From Pectobacterium actinidiae (GTDB lineage Bacteria > Pseudomonadota > Gammaproteobacteria > Enterobacterales > Enterobacteriaceae): DNA of 64,000 nt. Where the stretch lies: positions 186,001 through 250,000 of the forward strand of contig NZ_JRMH01000001.1 of the NCBI RefSeq assembly GCF_000803315.1. The letters run 5' to 3'. The translations under genes were made by a program, and so were the position numbers. Positions 25,239 through 35,253 of the stretch are shown here, piece by piece (position 1 is the first letter of the stretch; each line of letters opens with the position of its first letter). The notes beneath the pieces were generated by a model. That model was not told the DNA's origin. It was given only the letters and a program-made list of their open reading frames with translations, and searched no databases.

Positions 25239-25477
25239 ACACTATCATTCGAATGGTTCGCTGTATCAAAAGCGTATAGGTTCGTCCTGTTAACATTCGT
25301 CTACCATCCTGATGTCAGTAACGCCAATGTAAAGATCGGAATGGCGTTAACTTGCTTTGCCTAATAATCAGTTAGCTATTGAATTTACTGATAAAAAATA
25401 AAGCCATCACGTCCATAAATCCATAATTGGGCTATCTTTTAGAGCGATACTTAATTAAATAACTCTGGAGAGATGTC

Positions 25478-26623
25478 ATGTTTCATTTGCCTAAAATAAA
25501 GCAATCCCCCTTAGCGTTATGTCTCATCATATCAGCCTGTGTGGTGGCACCGCTTTCTTCCGCAGACACGAAGGCACCAGGCTCGCTAGTGAAAAAAGTG
25601 CAGTTGGGTGAGGAGTATGGCTTACTGGAGGCGGCTGAGCAGTATCGGATCCAGTATCACTCTCGAAGTGGTGTGGATGGCAAAAGTCCACGGAACGACA
25701 CCGGCGCTGTTTTCATCCCTAAAGGTGAAACGCCAGAAGGTGGCTGGCCAGTCGTGGTGTGGACGCATGGAACGATAGGTGTGGCGGCTTCCTGCGCACC
25801 GTCTCTCAATCCACGTTCAGCACGGGATGCACAGTATTTAAATACCTGGTTGTCGTTGGGGTTTGCCATTGTGGCACCGGACTACGCGGGGCTTGGATCT
25901 GATGGGCTGCATCACTATCTCAACGCTCGAGGCGAGGCATGGAGCGTGTTGGATAGCGTAACAGCATCGCTAAGTACATTCCCGTTGCGCAATCAGTTAA
26001 CGCTTGTCGGCCAGTCACAGGGGGCGCATGCGGCCTTTGCGACAGCGGGCTACCAACCGGATTATGCGCCGAATCTGCATATCGTATCGACGGTATTGAC
26101 TGGAACGCCTTATTTTGACGACAAAACCTCTGCGGCAGATCTTTTTGCTGGGGAAAATGGAGCAGGCGGAGAAGGTGGCGATCCGAAAATCCCTTATGTG
26201 ATGTATATCTATCTCTCGGCGGCTGATGTGAATAAAGAGCTTAAGGTTGATGATTATTTCACACCGAAAGCCGCCGCCGTTGTCGCTGACGCGCGTAAAA
26301 TGTGTATCGGCGAGCTGACGCAAAAGGTGATGGCCGAGGGGCTGAATGCGAAGAATAGCCTGAAGCCTGCGATTCAGGAATTGCTGGACAGTCAGACCGC
26401 GAGTTTGCGCTATAACACACTCAAGGTTAACCAACCGGTCTTCATCGGGATTGGAACTAATGACATCAATGTGCCTACAAAGATGCAGCTTCACTTTGCG
26501 GAAGATGTCATTAGTGCCGGGACGTCAGCAGAGGTACATGAATATAAAGGCATGAACCACGGTGAAACGGTTAACGTTTCACTGCGTGATTCGGCTCCTT
26601 TTGTGTGGTCGGCAAAACCGTAA
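25478..26623 (+). CDS. Secreted lipase-like alpha/beta hydrolase
   Basis: This 381-residue protein has a signal peptide (hydrophobic core LALCLIISACVVAPLSS, cleavage after about residue 29). The alpha/beta-hydrolase core has HG (VWTHGTIGVAASC), nucleophile elbow GQSQGAHAA, a likely acid in FIGIGTNDINVPT and a histidine in MNHGET. It resembles the secretory lipase family. The substrate is unknown; extracellular or periplasmic ester hydrolysis is the likely activity. It is a single gene with its own terminator and GGAGAG before the start. Confidence 0.82.
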   Translation: MFHLPKIKQSPLALCLIISACVVAPLSSADTKAPGSLVKKVQLGEEYGLLEAAEQYRIQYHSRSGVDGKSPRNDTGAVFIPKGETPEGGWPVVVWTHGTIGVAASCAPSLNPRSARDAQYLNTWLSLGFAIVAPDYAGLGSDGLHHYLNARGEAWSVLDSVTASLSTFPLRNQLTLVGQSQGAHAAFATAGYQPDYAPNLHIVSTVLTGTPYFDDKTSAADLFAGENGAGGEGGDPKIPYVMYIYLSAADVNKELKVDDYFTPKAAAVVADARKMCIGELTQKVMAEGLNAKNSLKPAIQELLDSQTASLRYNTLKVNQPVFIGIGTNDINVPTKMQLHFAEDVISAGTSAEVHEYKGMNHGETVNVSLRDSAPFVWSAKP

Positions 26624-26629
26624 GCCTCT

Positions 26630-26661
26630 TGTCCCGGCGTACCTACCGGGACATTAATTTT
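26630..26661. terminator. Bidirectional terminator
   Basis: TGTCCCGG (26630-26637) pairs with CCGGGACA (26646-26653), followed by TTAATTTT. It serves the hydrolase gene and overlaps the last codons of the convergent permease gene, whose stop begins at 26656. Confidence 0.8.
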
Positions 26662-27844
26662 CCAGCCATCGCCGCGAGATCTGACTCTCCCGGCGATATT
26701 GCCGCTGCCGATACGCCAGCATCCCCCACGCCAGTAGCCCGTACAGCACGGCTAGCATCCACAAATGCCACCAAAATGCGCCGATTTGGGCAAAGTCAGC
26801 GCCCATCTGATTAAGGCGCAATATTCCCTGAATCGTGAAGACGGCGGGTACCCACTGTGCAAGCCAGTTCAGAGGCGCAGGGATCATCTCCACAGGCCAG
26901 ATGAAACCAGAAAGAAAGACGATAGGGATAGAGGACAGCAGCACGGCCTGGCTGGGAAGATCTTTGCGTGTAAAGGCCGCTCCCAGTACCACACCGAGCC
27001 ACAGCGTTGAGAGCAGAAAGGGCAATACAAACAAAAGTACCTGGCTCAGACTGGCTTCGCGTGCAATGCCGTAGGCATCGAGACAAAAACCGAGCATGTA
27101 GAGCAGTGAGAGCAGATAGGCACCGCCAACGACCAATGTACGGGCCAGCAGCAAACGCCACGGTGTCGCGTATTGCCAGTAGCGAACGTCGCCAGAGCGC
27201 GTGTGCTGGTTTTGACCGGCACCCAGCAAGCCGCATCCCATTAGCAAAATCTGATGCAGTATCAACATGAAAACACCGGGAACCACGTAATCGACATAGC
27301 CCATCGTGGGATTAAATATCGGCACAACATTCAGCGAGGTTGCCTGCCACTGTGAGCTGGCGGCGGGTATGCCTTCCCCCTGAGCAAGCAGGCGTGCGAT
27401 TTTAACCTGCGCGCCCGCGGTGCCGCCGACTGTCGCCAGAGACTGTGCGATCGCGCCGTAGATCAGGAAGTAGCTGGCATCTGCTGAGTAGCTTACCGTG
27501 ACGTTTTTTCCCTGCATGATATCGCGATAGAAATGACGCGGAATGTAGAGGATCCCTTTCGCTTTGCCATCCAGAAGCAGCGCCTTGGCGTCATCCAGCG
27601 TATTGCGCTGTGCCACCAGTTGAACTTCTGGCGTGGAATCGGCCATAAACGCCAGACGACGTGAGAGCTGGGTGCCATCTTCATCAACCAGCACCACCGG
27701 CAGTTCACGCGGTGTCTGGGCGAGGTAAGGGCGCGGATAGAGAAAGGAATAGAGCAGAATCCCACCGAACAGGGTGAGCAAGATCGTCGGATCGCGCAGT
27801 AAGCTGCGCAACTCAAATCGGATGAGTTTGGCGAAGGTCAGCAT
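26654..27844 (-). CDS. ABC-2-type permease (second of the efflux operon)
   Basis: This 396-residue inner-membrane protein of the ABC2_membrane_3 type (YhhJ/YbhR-like) has one N-terminal helix, a large periplasmic loop (residues about 45-180) and five C-terminal helices. It is paired with a similar permease just upstream, which it overlaps by 7 bases. Such pairs form the channel of drug or toxin exporters that need a separate ATPase. No ATPase gene is in the operon. Confidence 0.88.
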   Translation of the reverse strand: MLTFAKLIRFELRSLLRDPTILLTLFGGILLYSFLYPRPYLAQTPRELPVVLVDEDGTQLSRRLAFMADSTPEVQLVAQRNTLDDAKALLLDGKAKGILYIPRHFYRDIMQGKNVTVSYSADASYFLIYGAIAQSLATVGGTAGAQVKIARLLAQGEGIPAASSQWQATSLNVVPIFNPTMGYVDYVVPGVFMLILHQILLMGCGLLGAGQNQHTRSGDVRYWQYATPWRLLLARTLVVGGAYLLSLLYMLGFCLDAYGIAREASLSQVLLFVLPFLLSTLWLGVVLGAAFTRKDLPSQAVLLSSIPIVFLSGFIWPVEMIPAPLNWLAQWVPAVFTIQGILRLNQMGADFAQIGAFWWHLWMLAVLYGLLAWGMLAYRQRQYRRESQISRRWLEN

Positions 27845-28956
27845 GCTGCCTCCTTGTCACCTGGCCGATAGCACCACAGCGTGAGCGGTAGCAGCAGCCA
27901 GAATAGGGTGAGCGCCGTCAGCGCAGGTGCGATCTGAATGAATCCGGCACCGTAGCTGGTGATGGCAATCGCGATATCACCGTAGTGAGCGACGGGCAAC
28001 AGCTGTCGCCAGAACGTGGCGAAGGTCTCCATTGCTGCGGCCGGAAAGGTGATGCCCATAAACGCCAGTCCGGGAGCCATTAACGCCCCGACGATGGAAA
28101 CGGCGCGTGCAGGATCGCGAATCAGCGCATAGAAGGCCATGCCCAGCGCGACGCAGGCGCCAGCGGTCACGCCGATCGAGACGAAGAGCAGCAGCGCTGA
28201 GCCGTTGAGTGGATAATTAAGCAGGCTATACAGCATGTAACTCCAGACGCCGCCCCATGCCCAGCCGATCAGCCAGTGCGTCAGGAATTTAGACCCGATG
28301 GCGGCGAGGTTCTCCGGTTCCCAGTGTGCTCCGCGTCGATCCTCTCGAGCCAACGTATTCAGGCCGTATAGCGCAAGCAGAATTGACCAGATCGAGGGGA
28401 TAATCGCGTTCAGCAAAAACTGGGCGTAGTTGGAATTTTGATTAAACAGCGCGGTAATCTGTCCGCCAATCGGCATCGCCAGCCCTTTGGCTTCAGGAAC
28501 GGCAGCCCCCTGAGCCAGCGCCTGCATCACCGCGATCTGCCCGTTGAACGTCCCCGCTACCAACGCCAGCGAACTGTTAATGACTTTGGCAATCAGCACA
28601 AACTGCCCGTTATTCCAGGCGGTGATCGTGGGTAACGTTCCCAGACGGCTATCACGCTCAAAGTGACGTGGGATCACCACCAGCGCGTAGATCTCGCCGC
28701 CGCGCAACGCCGTTGCACCGTCCGTTACTGCCGAGAATTGATGGTTCAGGTTGAAAGAGGGGGAGGCATGTAGCGCTCTGGCAAATTGGCGCGACATCGT
28801 GCTGTTATCCAGATCGATCAGGCCGATAGGAAGTTCGCGGACAATCGCGCCGGAGAGCGTCCACCAGGCAATCAGCATGGTGATAAGCGGTAACCAGAGT
28901 GCTAAGGCCATCCCCCAGCGGTCACGCCATAGCGCTTTCCACTCACGTATCATCAC
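27838..28956 (-). CDS. ABC-2-type permease (first of the efflux operon)
   Basis: This 372-residue permease has the same layout as the downstream one: an N-terminal helix, a periplasmic loop with DLDNSTMSRQFARAL, and five helices near the C-terminus. It overlaps the HlyD-like gene by 4 bases and the next permease by 7. It likely pairs with that permease as a heterodimer. The ATP-binding partner is unknown. Confidence 0.88.
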   Translation of the reverse strand: MMIREWKALWRDRWGMALALWLPLITMLIAWWTLSGAIVRELPIGLIDLDNSTMSRQFARALHASPSFNLNHQFSAVTDGATALRGGEIYALVVIPRHFERDSRLGTLPTITAWNNGQFVLIAKVINSSLALVAGTFNGQIAVMQALAQGAAVPEAKGLAMPIGGQITALFNQNSNYAQFLLNAIIPSIWSILLALYGLNTLAREDRRGAHWEPENLAAIGSKFLTHWLIGWAWGGVWSYMLYSLLNYPLNGSALLLFVSIGVTAGACVALGMAFYALIRDPARAVSIVGALMAPGLAFMGITFPAAAMETFATFWRQLLPVAHYGDIAIAITSYGAGFIQIAPALTALTLFWLLLPLTLWCYRPGDKEAAC

Positions 28957-29951
28957 AGTTCTACCAATGCGCTCATGCCAACGCGCAGCCCGCTAATCGG
29001 TTGAATCGGGCGCGCCTCTACTTCAAATGTCCGCATATCGAATCCTTGTCGCGTATCTGTGGCCCGCCATGTGGCGAAATCCCCCATGACGGAAACATAA
29101 GACACCTTAAACCGGAATGTCTGGTTGTTCAGCGCGGGAATACGCGCCTCAAACTCGGTACCCATCGCAAAGCGTTCAAGGAGATCCTCACGTACCGCCA
29201 ACTGAATCCAGATGTCGCTCATGTCCAATAGCGTAACCACGGGGAAGCCCTGTGGCGCAATTTCGCCGCTGCGCAGCAGCACATTACTGACTTCTCCGGT
29301 GTGGGGGCTGACGACGCGCGCCTCTGCCAGATAGGCTTCCACTTCGGCCACGGAACCCGCTGCCATACGGACTTTTTCCTCTGCCGCTGCCTGTGTTTCT
29401 TTGCGTGTGCCTTCCAGCGCCATTTGATATTCCTGCCACGCCATCCCCTCGGTATAGCGGGCGGCCTCCCATGAGGCTTTAGCTTCATCCCGTTTTTGCA
29501 GCGGCAACACGCCTTCCTGATAGAGATTTTGCACGCGTAGATAGGTCTTATGGCTTAGCTCCGAACCGGCTTTGGCTTTTTGCCACTGATCTTTTGCCGC
29601 GGCGATTTGCTGCTCACGCGCCCCTTTTTTGGCCTCCAGCGCCACCGCGCCTGCTGCGGCTTCACCCGCTTTCGCCTGTTCTAGCTTCGCGTCCAGTTCC
29701 GGCGTTAGGAGCGTAAAGACGAGATCGCCAACGTTAAGCTGCTGGCCTTTTTCTACCCGCACATCGGCAATACGACCCGGCACTTTGGAAGATACCGAAT
29801 ACTGCTGCGCTTCGATTTGTCCCTGTAGCCGTATCGGTTCGGGCTGATAGGCGAGCCAGAAGCGATAGGCTATCCAGATAATCACGATCAACAGGACAGC
29901 CTGAAGGATCCATTTGCGTTTCGAACGCGAAGAAGAGGAGGACTGCGTCAT
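28953..29951 (-). CDS. HlyD-family membrane fusion protein
   Basis: This 332-residue periplasmic adaptor has an N-terminal membrane anchor (WILQAVLLIVIIWIAYRFWLA, residues about 14-34). It continues with the biotinyl-lipoyl half-motifs (QQYSVSSKVPGRIADVRVEKGQ; EARVVSPHTGEVSN), an alpha-helical hairpin (about 95-200) and a beta-barrel C-terminus. It links inner-membrane permeases to an outer-membrane TolC-like channel. It overlaps the upstream TolC-like gene by 4 bases. Confidence 0.92.
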   Translation of the reverse strand: MTQSSSSSRSKRKWILQAVLLIVIIWIAYRFWLAYQPEPIRLQGQIEAQQYSVSSKVPGRIADVRVEKGQQLNVGDLVFTLLTPELDAKLEQAKAGEAAAGAVALEAKKGAREQQIAAAKDQWQKAKAGSELSHKTYLRVQNLYQEGVLPLQKRDEAKASWEAARYTEGMAWQEYQMALEGTRKETQAAAEEKVRMAAGSVAEVEAYLAEARVVSPHTGEVSNVLLRSGEIAPQGFPVVTLLDMSDIWIQLAVREDLLERFAMGTEFEARIPALNNQTFRFKVSYVSVMGDFATWRATDTRQGFDMRTFEVEARPIQPISGLRVGMSALVEL

Positions 29952-31384
29952 GGCGTCACCTGTATGGCGTACTGGGTCTGGTAGTCAGAGAAGCGGTTTA
30001 TCTGGCTGGAAATCGCCATCAATCTGGCGATGGAAACCACGTAGCGATAGGCGGCGGAAGCGCGTTGTGTTTTGGCGCCAACCAGCTGGTTTAGCGCATC
30101 CACGACGTCCAGTGAGGTAGACATGCCCTGCATAAACGCCTTGTTGCGTAGCTGGACATTCTCTTCGGCCAGCTTTTCTGTCGAAGACAGGGAATTGAAC
30201 TCTTCCAGCGCCAGTCGGGCTTCTCGCCATGTGCTCTCGACCATTATTTCAAGGTTTTGGCGCATATCGGCTTCCAGATGGTTAACCTGCATTTCTGCAC
30301 TTTTGGCGGCGGCGATATTGTCGGAACGGCCTTCGCGGCTGATGAGCGGGACGGACACACCGACGCCCACCATCCAGTCCGGCGTGGTTCTGGCAGCCAG
30401 CGTATCCTGTTCATAGAGTTGATAGTTGCCGAAAAGAAACACGTCAGGGGCGTATTTGGCGCGTTCAATACGAATAAGATCCTTAGCCTGATCGCGCTTG
30501 GCGGAGAGCACCTTTAAGCCGGGATGTGTGTTGAGCGTTTGTTTCACCAACGCAGGCAGTTCGGGCAGCGTTTTGTTGACGAACAGTGTAGAAGAGGGGG
30601 TTGCGCCTTCTGTCTTGATCAGCTTTGCGAAGACCATTTCGGTTGTCTCCATACTGCGCCGCGCCTTTTGTGTTTCGATACGCGCCATGTCATAAGCCGA
30701 TTGGGCGGACAGCACCTCGACTCGGGCGATTTGGCCTTGCGCTTCCAGCTTGCGGGCGTGGTCATAGTGCTGCGCCATGCCTTTCTCGATATCCTGACGC
30801 GTCTTCATCACCTGATGTGCCATTACCACGCCGTAGTAAGTCTGTGCCAGTGCCTCAAACTGCGCCAGCGTACGGACGATCAGCATCTGCTCAGCCTCAT
30901 TGACCTGCGCGGCACGGATCGACTGTGCCGCATCAATCCGCCCGCCGGTAAATAACGGCCAGACGACCTGAACGGAACTGGTGACCACATTTTGTTCTGT
31001 GAAACGGGTGACGAAGGGATTGCCATTGATATTAATCAGCTGATTTAGCGCGGCAAAGATATCCCGGTGATTTGCCAACGGGTTTAAGTCGCGCGCGTCC
31101 AGTTCGACAGGTTTGTCGAGGCGCGTATAGCTTGCGCCCACGTTGACCTGCGGCCAGTAGAGACCTTTGGCAGATTCCTTCAAGAATTGCGCGCGATCGA
31201 CCCCTGCGTGTTCGGCGGCAATACTGTCATCGCTTTGCAGCAGGCGAGCCCAGGCCTGATTAAACGAGATGGTTTGCCCAAATGCCGTGGACGACCAGCA
31301 TTGCAACAGCAGCAGTGCTACGGGGAAATAAGTCAAAAGCCGGGTGTTGCCGTATGTTAATCGAGGCATGCCAAGTGAAATCAT
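29948..31384 (-). CDS. TolC-family outer-membrane efflux protein
   Basis: This 478-residue protein has a signal peptide (LLTYFPVALLLLQCWSSTAFG) and two TolC-type repeats with the long helices (for example QFLKESAKGLYWPQVNVGA and AKYAPDVFLFGNYQLYEQDT). It would form the outer-membrane exit duct for the HlyD-like adaptor and permeases encoded behind it. The ATG at 31384 is preferred to a TTG at 31396. It is first in the operon, so its promoter lies in the A+T-rich space before aspA. Confidence 0.92.
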   Translation of the reverse strand: MISLGMPRLTYGNTRLLTYFPVALLLLQCWSSTAFGQTISFNQAWARLLQSDDSIAAEHAGVDRAQFLKESAKGLYWPQVNVGASYTRLDKPVELDARDLNPLANHRDIFAALNQLININGNPFVTRFTEQNVVTSSVQVVWPLFTGGRIDAAQSIRAAQVNEAEQMLIVRTLAQFEALAQTYYGVVMAHQVMKTRQDIEKGMAQHYDHARKLEAQGQIARVEVLSAQSAYDMARIETQKARRSMETTEMVFAKLIKTEGATPSSTLFVNKTLPELPALVKQTLNTHPGLKVLSAKRDQAKDLIRIERAKYAPDVFLFGNYQLYEQDTLAARTTPDWMVGVGVSVPLISREGRSDNIAAAKSAEMQVNHLEADMRQNLEIMVESTWREARLALEEFNSLSSTEKLAEENVQLRNKAFMQGMSTSLDVVDALNQLVGAKTQRASAAYRYVVSIARLMAISSQINRFSDYQTQYAIQVTP

Positions 31385-31656
31385 CCTTTTACCCAAATGC
31401 CGCCAACGTGGTAGGAATAAGCCTGCTAAAAAGCGAAGCCTGTGTAGGATAAAGAAACAGGGCTAACGCTGAGGTAAACAAACCGCGTTATGCCCTATTA
31501 TTTTCGGAGATGATTTAGTTTTGGTCTAAATCCCCAATTATTCAAATAATATAAGGGGTTAAATTGGAAAAATTATTGGAAGGGAAATAATGCCTGTGGA
31601 ACTGGGTTTTATGATGTAAATAACGATGACTATTTTCTAATAAATAATTAGTCAGC
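31385..31656. promoter_or_regulatory. Efflux operon promoter region
   Basis: These 272 A+T-rich bases lie between the TolC-like gene and the end of aspA. There is no gene. The promoter of the efflux operon must be here, but I see no regulator site with confidence. Confidence 0.4.
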
Positions 31657-31684
31657 AAAGGCCCGGATTGTACTCCGGGCCAGC
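31657..31684 (-). terminator. Terminator of aspA
   Basis: The stem GGCCCGGA/TCCGGGCC (31660-31667 and 31674-31681) with a 6-base loop lies 17 bases after the aspA stop. On the transcript it is followed by only UUUGCU, so termination may be partial. Confidence 0.65.
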
Positions 31685-31700
31685 GTGACAAAAACGCTAA

Positions 31701-33140
31701 TTAAACGGCTTCATTTTCGTCGGTATAGCGTTTGGCTTTATAGGCCGGGTGCATCAGGTTCTGGATGGAGAAAATATCGTCCAACTGTTCTTCGGTCAGC
31801 AGGCCGCGTTCCAGTACCACTTCACGTACGCTCTTACCGGTTTCGGCACAGATTTTCCCAACGATATCGCCGTTGTGGTGGCCGATGAACGGGTTCAGGT
31901 AGGTCACGATACCGATAGAATTGAAGACGTAAGCTTCACACACCTCTTTGTTAGCGGTAATGCCGTCGACGCATTTTTCCAGCAGGTTGTAGCAGGCGCT
32001 GGACAGAATCTGGATGGATTCGAACATCGCTTGTCCGATAACCGGTTCCATCACGTTCAACTGCAACTGACCCGCTTCTGCCGCCATGGTGACGCACGTA
32101 TCGTTGCCGATGACTTTGAAGCATACCTGATTGACCACTTCCGGTACGACAGGGTTAACTTTGGCTGGCATGATGGACGAACCTGCCTGCAATTCCGGCA
32201 GGTTGATTTCGTTCAGGCCAGTGCGCGGGCCAGAAGACAGCAGGCGCAGGTCGTTACAGATCTTCGACAGTTTTACCGCCACACGTTTCAGGGCGCTGTG
32301 CACCATCACGTACGCACCGCAGTCGGAGGTGGCTTCGATCAGGTCTTCAGCCGGTACGCAAGGCAGACCGCTGACTTTTGCCAGATGTTGAACGGCCAGT
32401 TTCTGATACTCATCCGGCGTGTTCAGACGTGTACCGATGGCGGTCGCGCCCAGGTTCACTTCCAGCAGCAGCTCAGCGGTACGCAACAAGTTGCGGTTTT
32501 CTTCTTTCAGCAGCACGTTGAACGCGTGGAATTCCTGTCCGAGGGTCATCGGCACGGCATCTTGCAACTGGGTACGACCCATTTTCAGGATGTTTTCAAA
32601 CTCTTTTGCTTTACGCTCAAAGCCATCGCTCAGTTGAGTAATCGCTTCGACCAGTTTCAGGATTGAGGTGTACACCGCGATGCGGAAGCCGGTCGGGTAG
32701 GCATCGTTGGTAGACTGGCATTTGTTCAGGTGGTCGTTCGGGTTCAGGTATTGGTATTCACCTTTCTGGTGGCCCATCAGTTCCAGACCGATATTCGCCA
32801 GCACTTCGTTGGTGTTCATGTTGACTGATGTGCCTGCGCCGCCCTGATACACATCGACCGGGAACTGATCCAGGCATTTACCGTTATTCAGCACTTCATC
32901 ACAGGCTTGCAGAATCGTGTTGGCAATGTTGCGCGGGATGGTTTGCAGTTCTTTATTCGCCAGCGCGGCGGCTTTTTTTACCATCACCATGGCGCGGACG
33001 AATTCTGGAATATCACTGATGGTGCTATTGCTGATATAAAAGTTCTCAATCGCACGCAGCGTATGGATACCATAATAGGCATCAGCAGGGACTTCACGCG
33101 TACCTAACAGATCTTCTTCAATACGGATATTCGTTGACAT
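31701..33140 (-). CDS. aspA: Aspartate ammonia-lyase
   Basis: This 479-residue enzyme converts L-aspartate to fumarate and ammonia, linking amino acid use to anaerobic respiration and the TCA cycle. The fumarase/aspartase signature [11 protein letters not shown] is present, as are [14 protein letters not shown] [12 protein letters not shown] and [15 protein letters not shown]. The length matches E. coli AspA (478). The start is the ATG at 33140 with AAGGAAG before it; the frame is open 55 codons further but that part is not protein-like. Confidence 0.97.
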   Translation of the reverse strand: MSTNIRIEEDLLGTREVPADAYYGIHTLRAIENFYISNSTISDIPEFVRAMVMVKKAAALANKELQTIPRNIANTILQACDEVLNNGKCLDQFPVDVYQGGAGTSVNMNTNEVLANIGLELMGHQKGEYQYLNPNDHLNKCQSTNDAYPTGFRIAVYTSILKLVEAITQLSDGFERKAKEFENILKMGRTQLQDAVPMTLGQEFHAFNVLLKEENRNLLRTAELLLEVNLGATAIGTRLNTPDEYQKLAVQHLAKVSGLPCVPAEDLIEATSDCGAYVMVHSALKRVAVKLSKICNDLRLLSSGPRTGLNEINLPELQAGSSIMPAKVNPVVPEVVNQVCFKVIGNDTCVTMAAEAGQLQLNVMEPVIGQAMFESIQILSSACYNLLEKCVDGITANKEVCEAYVFNSIGIVTYLNPFIGHHNGDIVGKICAETGKSVREVVLERGLLTEEQLDDIFSIQNLMHPAYKAKRYTDENEAV

Positions 33141-33257
33141 GGATCTTCTTCCTTTTTCTTGTTCGATGTACATCGCATCGCTTTCAATATTAAGACTATG
33201 ATTTTTTAGGGTTTGTCTTTCCTGTTTTTTGATTTTCAGGTAACACGAACCCATCAC

Positions 33258-33272
33258 GATTTTGATAAAATC
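33258..33272. promoter_or_regulatory. Palindrome in the aspA leader region
   Basis: GATTTTGATAAAATC, inside a slightly longer TCA...TGA dyad, lies 118 bases before the aspA start. It is a candidate operator for a regulator of aspA. It does not fit an FNR box well. Confidence 0.35.
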
Positions 33273-33391
33273 ATGACTAAAAAACGTTCTCGGGGAGACG
33301 AACATGGAATTAGCATCGTTAAATGGCTAGTGGTGGATATATTCCTCCATTTATCTGTTGTCTCCCAATCGCGAATAGTTATACCTAACGG

Positions 33392-34387
33392 TTATTCCGT
33401 ATTATCCGGGTTAATCTCAACCAGCTTTTCTATTCCACGGTTCAGCGTTTTCAATTTCGGAATAAATACGGTTTTGATAATGTCATGTGTGACATCGCAC
33501 GCTTCTTCAAAGAACGCGCTGTATTCATCACGGTGCCCGACAATATACAGCGAGCGCTTGATATTGACGGGTTCCGGCATATGCGTCAGCACCTCGCGGG
33601 AGTGTGCAACGGATTGCAGGAAACTCAGCGGGGTGGTGACCGCCCAACCGATGCCTGCCGCCACCATCGACGTTAAGGTATCTGCGTTATCAAATTCGAG
33701 CATGTTCGGTACGCGCACATCGATGCGGCGCAGGTAACGCTCAATCTGCATCCCAATCTGCGAGTTCCGGTTAAAGCGTACCAGCGGCAGCGCGGCGGAA
33801 AGCTCGCGGATATCTTCAACCGTTTTGATGCGTTTGCGGTAATCCGGCGGCGTGATAATGAAATAGCCTTCGGAAAATAGCTGATGACGCACCACGCTAT
33901 CGCTGTCGATCAACGGGTCGCTGGTGACGATCATATCCAGCTCGCGACGCATTAGCGCTTCACCCTGCTGCGGGCTGAGTCCGGTACGAATCAACAACTG
34001 CGACGAACTTTTCATCAAACTCTTGGTAAACACTGAACCGCAAGTGATCGCGAATGAATCCACCAGGCCGATACGTAAGTCAGGTTTAATCCCTTTCCCT
34101 GCTTCCAGCACCTGTGCTTTCAGGTTCGCGATCTCCTCCGTCAGGATTTCTCCGCGGTTTTTCAACGCAATGCCGTAGGGCGTCAGGACAAAGGGGCGAC
34201 GAGCCCGGTTAACCAATTTGACGCCGAAATCTTCTTCCAATAACCGAATCGTCTGCGAAATGGCAGAGGGTGTCAGGCCTAGCCGCGCGGCGGCTGCCGT
34301 CATGCTTCCTGCTTCCGCCATCGTCACAAAAACATAGACGGCGTACATATCGATCGATTTATTGGCGGACACTGTGCGTTTAACCAT
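33392..34387 (-). CDS. LysR-type transcriptional regulator
   Basis: This 331-residue regulator has an N-terminal winged helix-turn-helix (VFVTMAEAGSMTAAAARLGLTPSAISQTIRLLEEDFG, residues 19-54) and a type 2 periplasmic-binding-like effector domain (about 100-310). It is upstream of aspA on the same strand with a 251-base gap, so it may or may not control it. The inducer is unknown. The C-terminal tail is longer than usual for the family. Confidence 0.9.
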   Translation of the reverse strand: MVKRTVSANKSIDMYAVYVFVTMAEAGSMTAAAARLGLTPSAISQTIRLLEEDFGVKLVNRARRPFVLTPYGIALKNRGEILTEEIANLKAQVLEAGKGIKPDLRIGLVDSFAITCGSVFTKSLMKSSSQLLIRTGLSPQQGEALMRRELDMIVTSDPLIDSDSVVRHQLFSEGYFIITPPDYRKRIKTVEDIRELSAALPLVRFNRNSQIGMQIERYLRRIDVRVPNMLEFDNADTLTSMVAAGIGWAVTTPLSFLQSVAHSREVLTHMPEPVNIKRSLYIVGHRDEYSAFFEEACDVTHDIIKTVFIPKLKTLNRGIEKLVEINPDNTE

Positions 34388-35005
34388 TATGAGTTTGCCT
34401 ACGCTGCAAGGTGAATGTCGTCGAAATATGAAGCGTTAGTCTATCTCATCTCGCTGACTACGACCTCGCTAACTGATGTCAGAATAGTCGGCTAACTTCA
34501 GAAAAAATACAGGTCGCGTCACTGATTAATTTTTTCTTATTTCTAGCTTTAGCGGATCTGAAGGTGAAATGAATTACAGGGTGTGACCGTGCTAGGGCAT
34601 CGGTTTTATTTTCATTGCGGATTCTTGGCTCTCCCCCTTGTGTAGCTGCTTTTTAGTCATATTTTTATGCAGTCTGAGAGACGTTTTCGTGCGCGATAAT
34701 GCCTCAGTATTCATGCTATCTCATAGCACGCGCCCGACTCGGGACGGCTCAAACGCCGCTCGCCCCGAGACCCCAGGCTTTTGGCGGAAATTATGCCGCT
34801 TTGCGGTGCCATCGGTGTTCATGAGCACTAGTCGAGCCGCCAGTGACGCGTTCCCTACGCGGCACTGGCTTTCGCGGCATCCATGCCGCTCACTCGGTGC
34901 TCATGCACACCGCTGCATAATTTTTACGCCGAATAACGGCAAAACTCGTGATGAATCCCTGTATTTGTGTATAAAAGACAATGTGAATAGTGTAACTCAT
35001 TGTTT
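34388..35005. repeat. Dyad-rich intergenic DNA, repeat-like
   Basis: This region has no credible gene. From about 34720 to 34930 it changes abruptly to G+C-rich sequence with several inverted repeats (CTCGGG at 34738-34743 with CCCGAG at 34764-34769) and a near-repeat of CGGTG(T/C)TCATG at about 34812 and 34897. Flanking DNA is A+T-rich. It looks like an inserted repetitive intergenic element. The 139-codon frame over it has no ribosome binding site and unlikely composition. Confidence 0.4.
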
Positions 35006-35218
35006 TTATTGTGTGGTAAGAGGCACGCCGCCCACTGATGTTATCGTTCGTACATGACGTTCCGCCTGTTCGCATATTTCCAGCAGTGCTGGAATCAGGT
35101 GTGCGGTGGCGCTGAGGCAAGCGCCGAGCTGACTGAGGCTTTCCTGCGGGAGTTCTAGGTTATTTTGCAGCGTGTCGCCGAGGTGCTGAGAGGCGTTATT
35201 CAGTGGAGCTTCATTTAT
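35006..35218 (-). pseudogene. Open fragment without start codon
   Basis: The minus-strand frame from 35218 to the TAA at 35006 reads like a real protein end (SLSQLGACLSATAHLIPALL, then EICEQAERHVRTITS). It has no ATG, GTG or TTG start and is preceded by a stop. I do not recognise the parent. It is probably the leftover of a gene lost between the LysR and sulfur operon regions. Confidence 0.5.
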
Positions 35219-35253
35219 TCAAAAGTTGACTATTTAAAGATTATAAAATCATT

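Noticed and set aside
32131..32391. Plus-strand frames over aspA and the rha genes
   Set aside because: They are opposite-strand shadows of well-conserved genes, driven by codon bias of the real frame.
33258..33272. FNR site before aspA
   Set aside because: The palindrome does not have the TTGAT-N4-ATCAA arrangement; it is recorded only as a palindrome of unknown use.
33141..33305. Fifty-five-residue N-terminal extension of aspA
   Set aside because: It is not protein-like, lies before a strong ribosome binding site and would make the protein longer than any known aspartase.
34638..35057. 139-codon frame before the sulfur operon
   Set aside because: It crosses a dyad-rich repeat block, has no ribosome binding site and has an unlikely composition.
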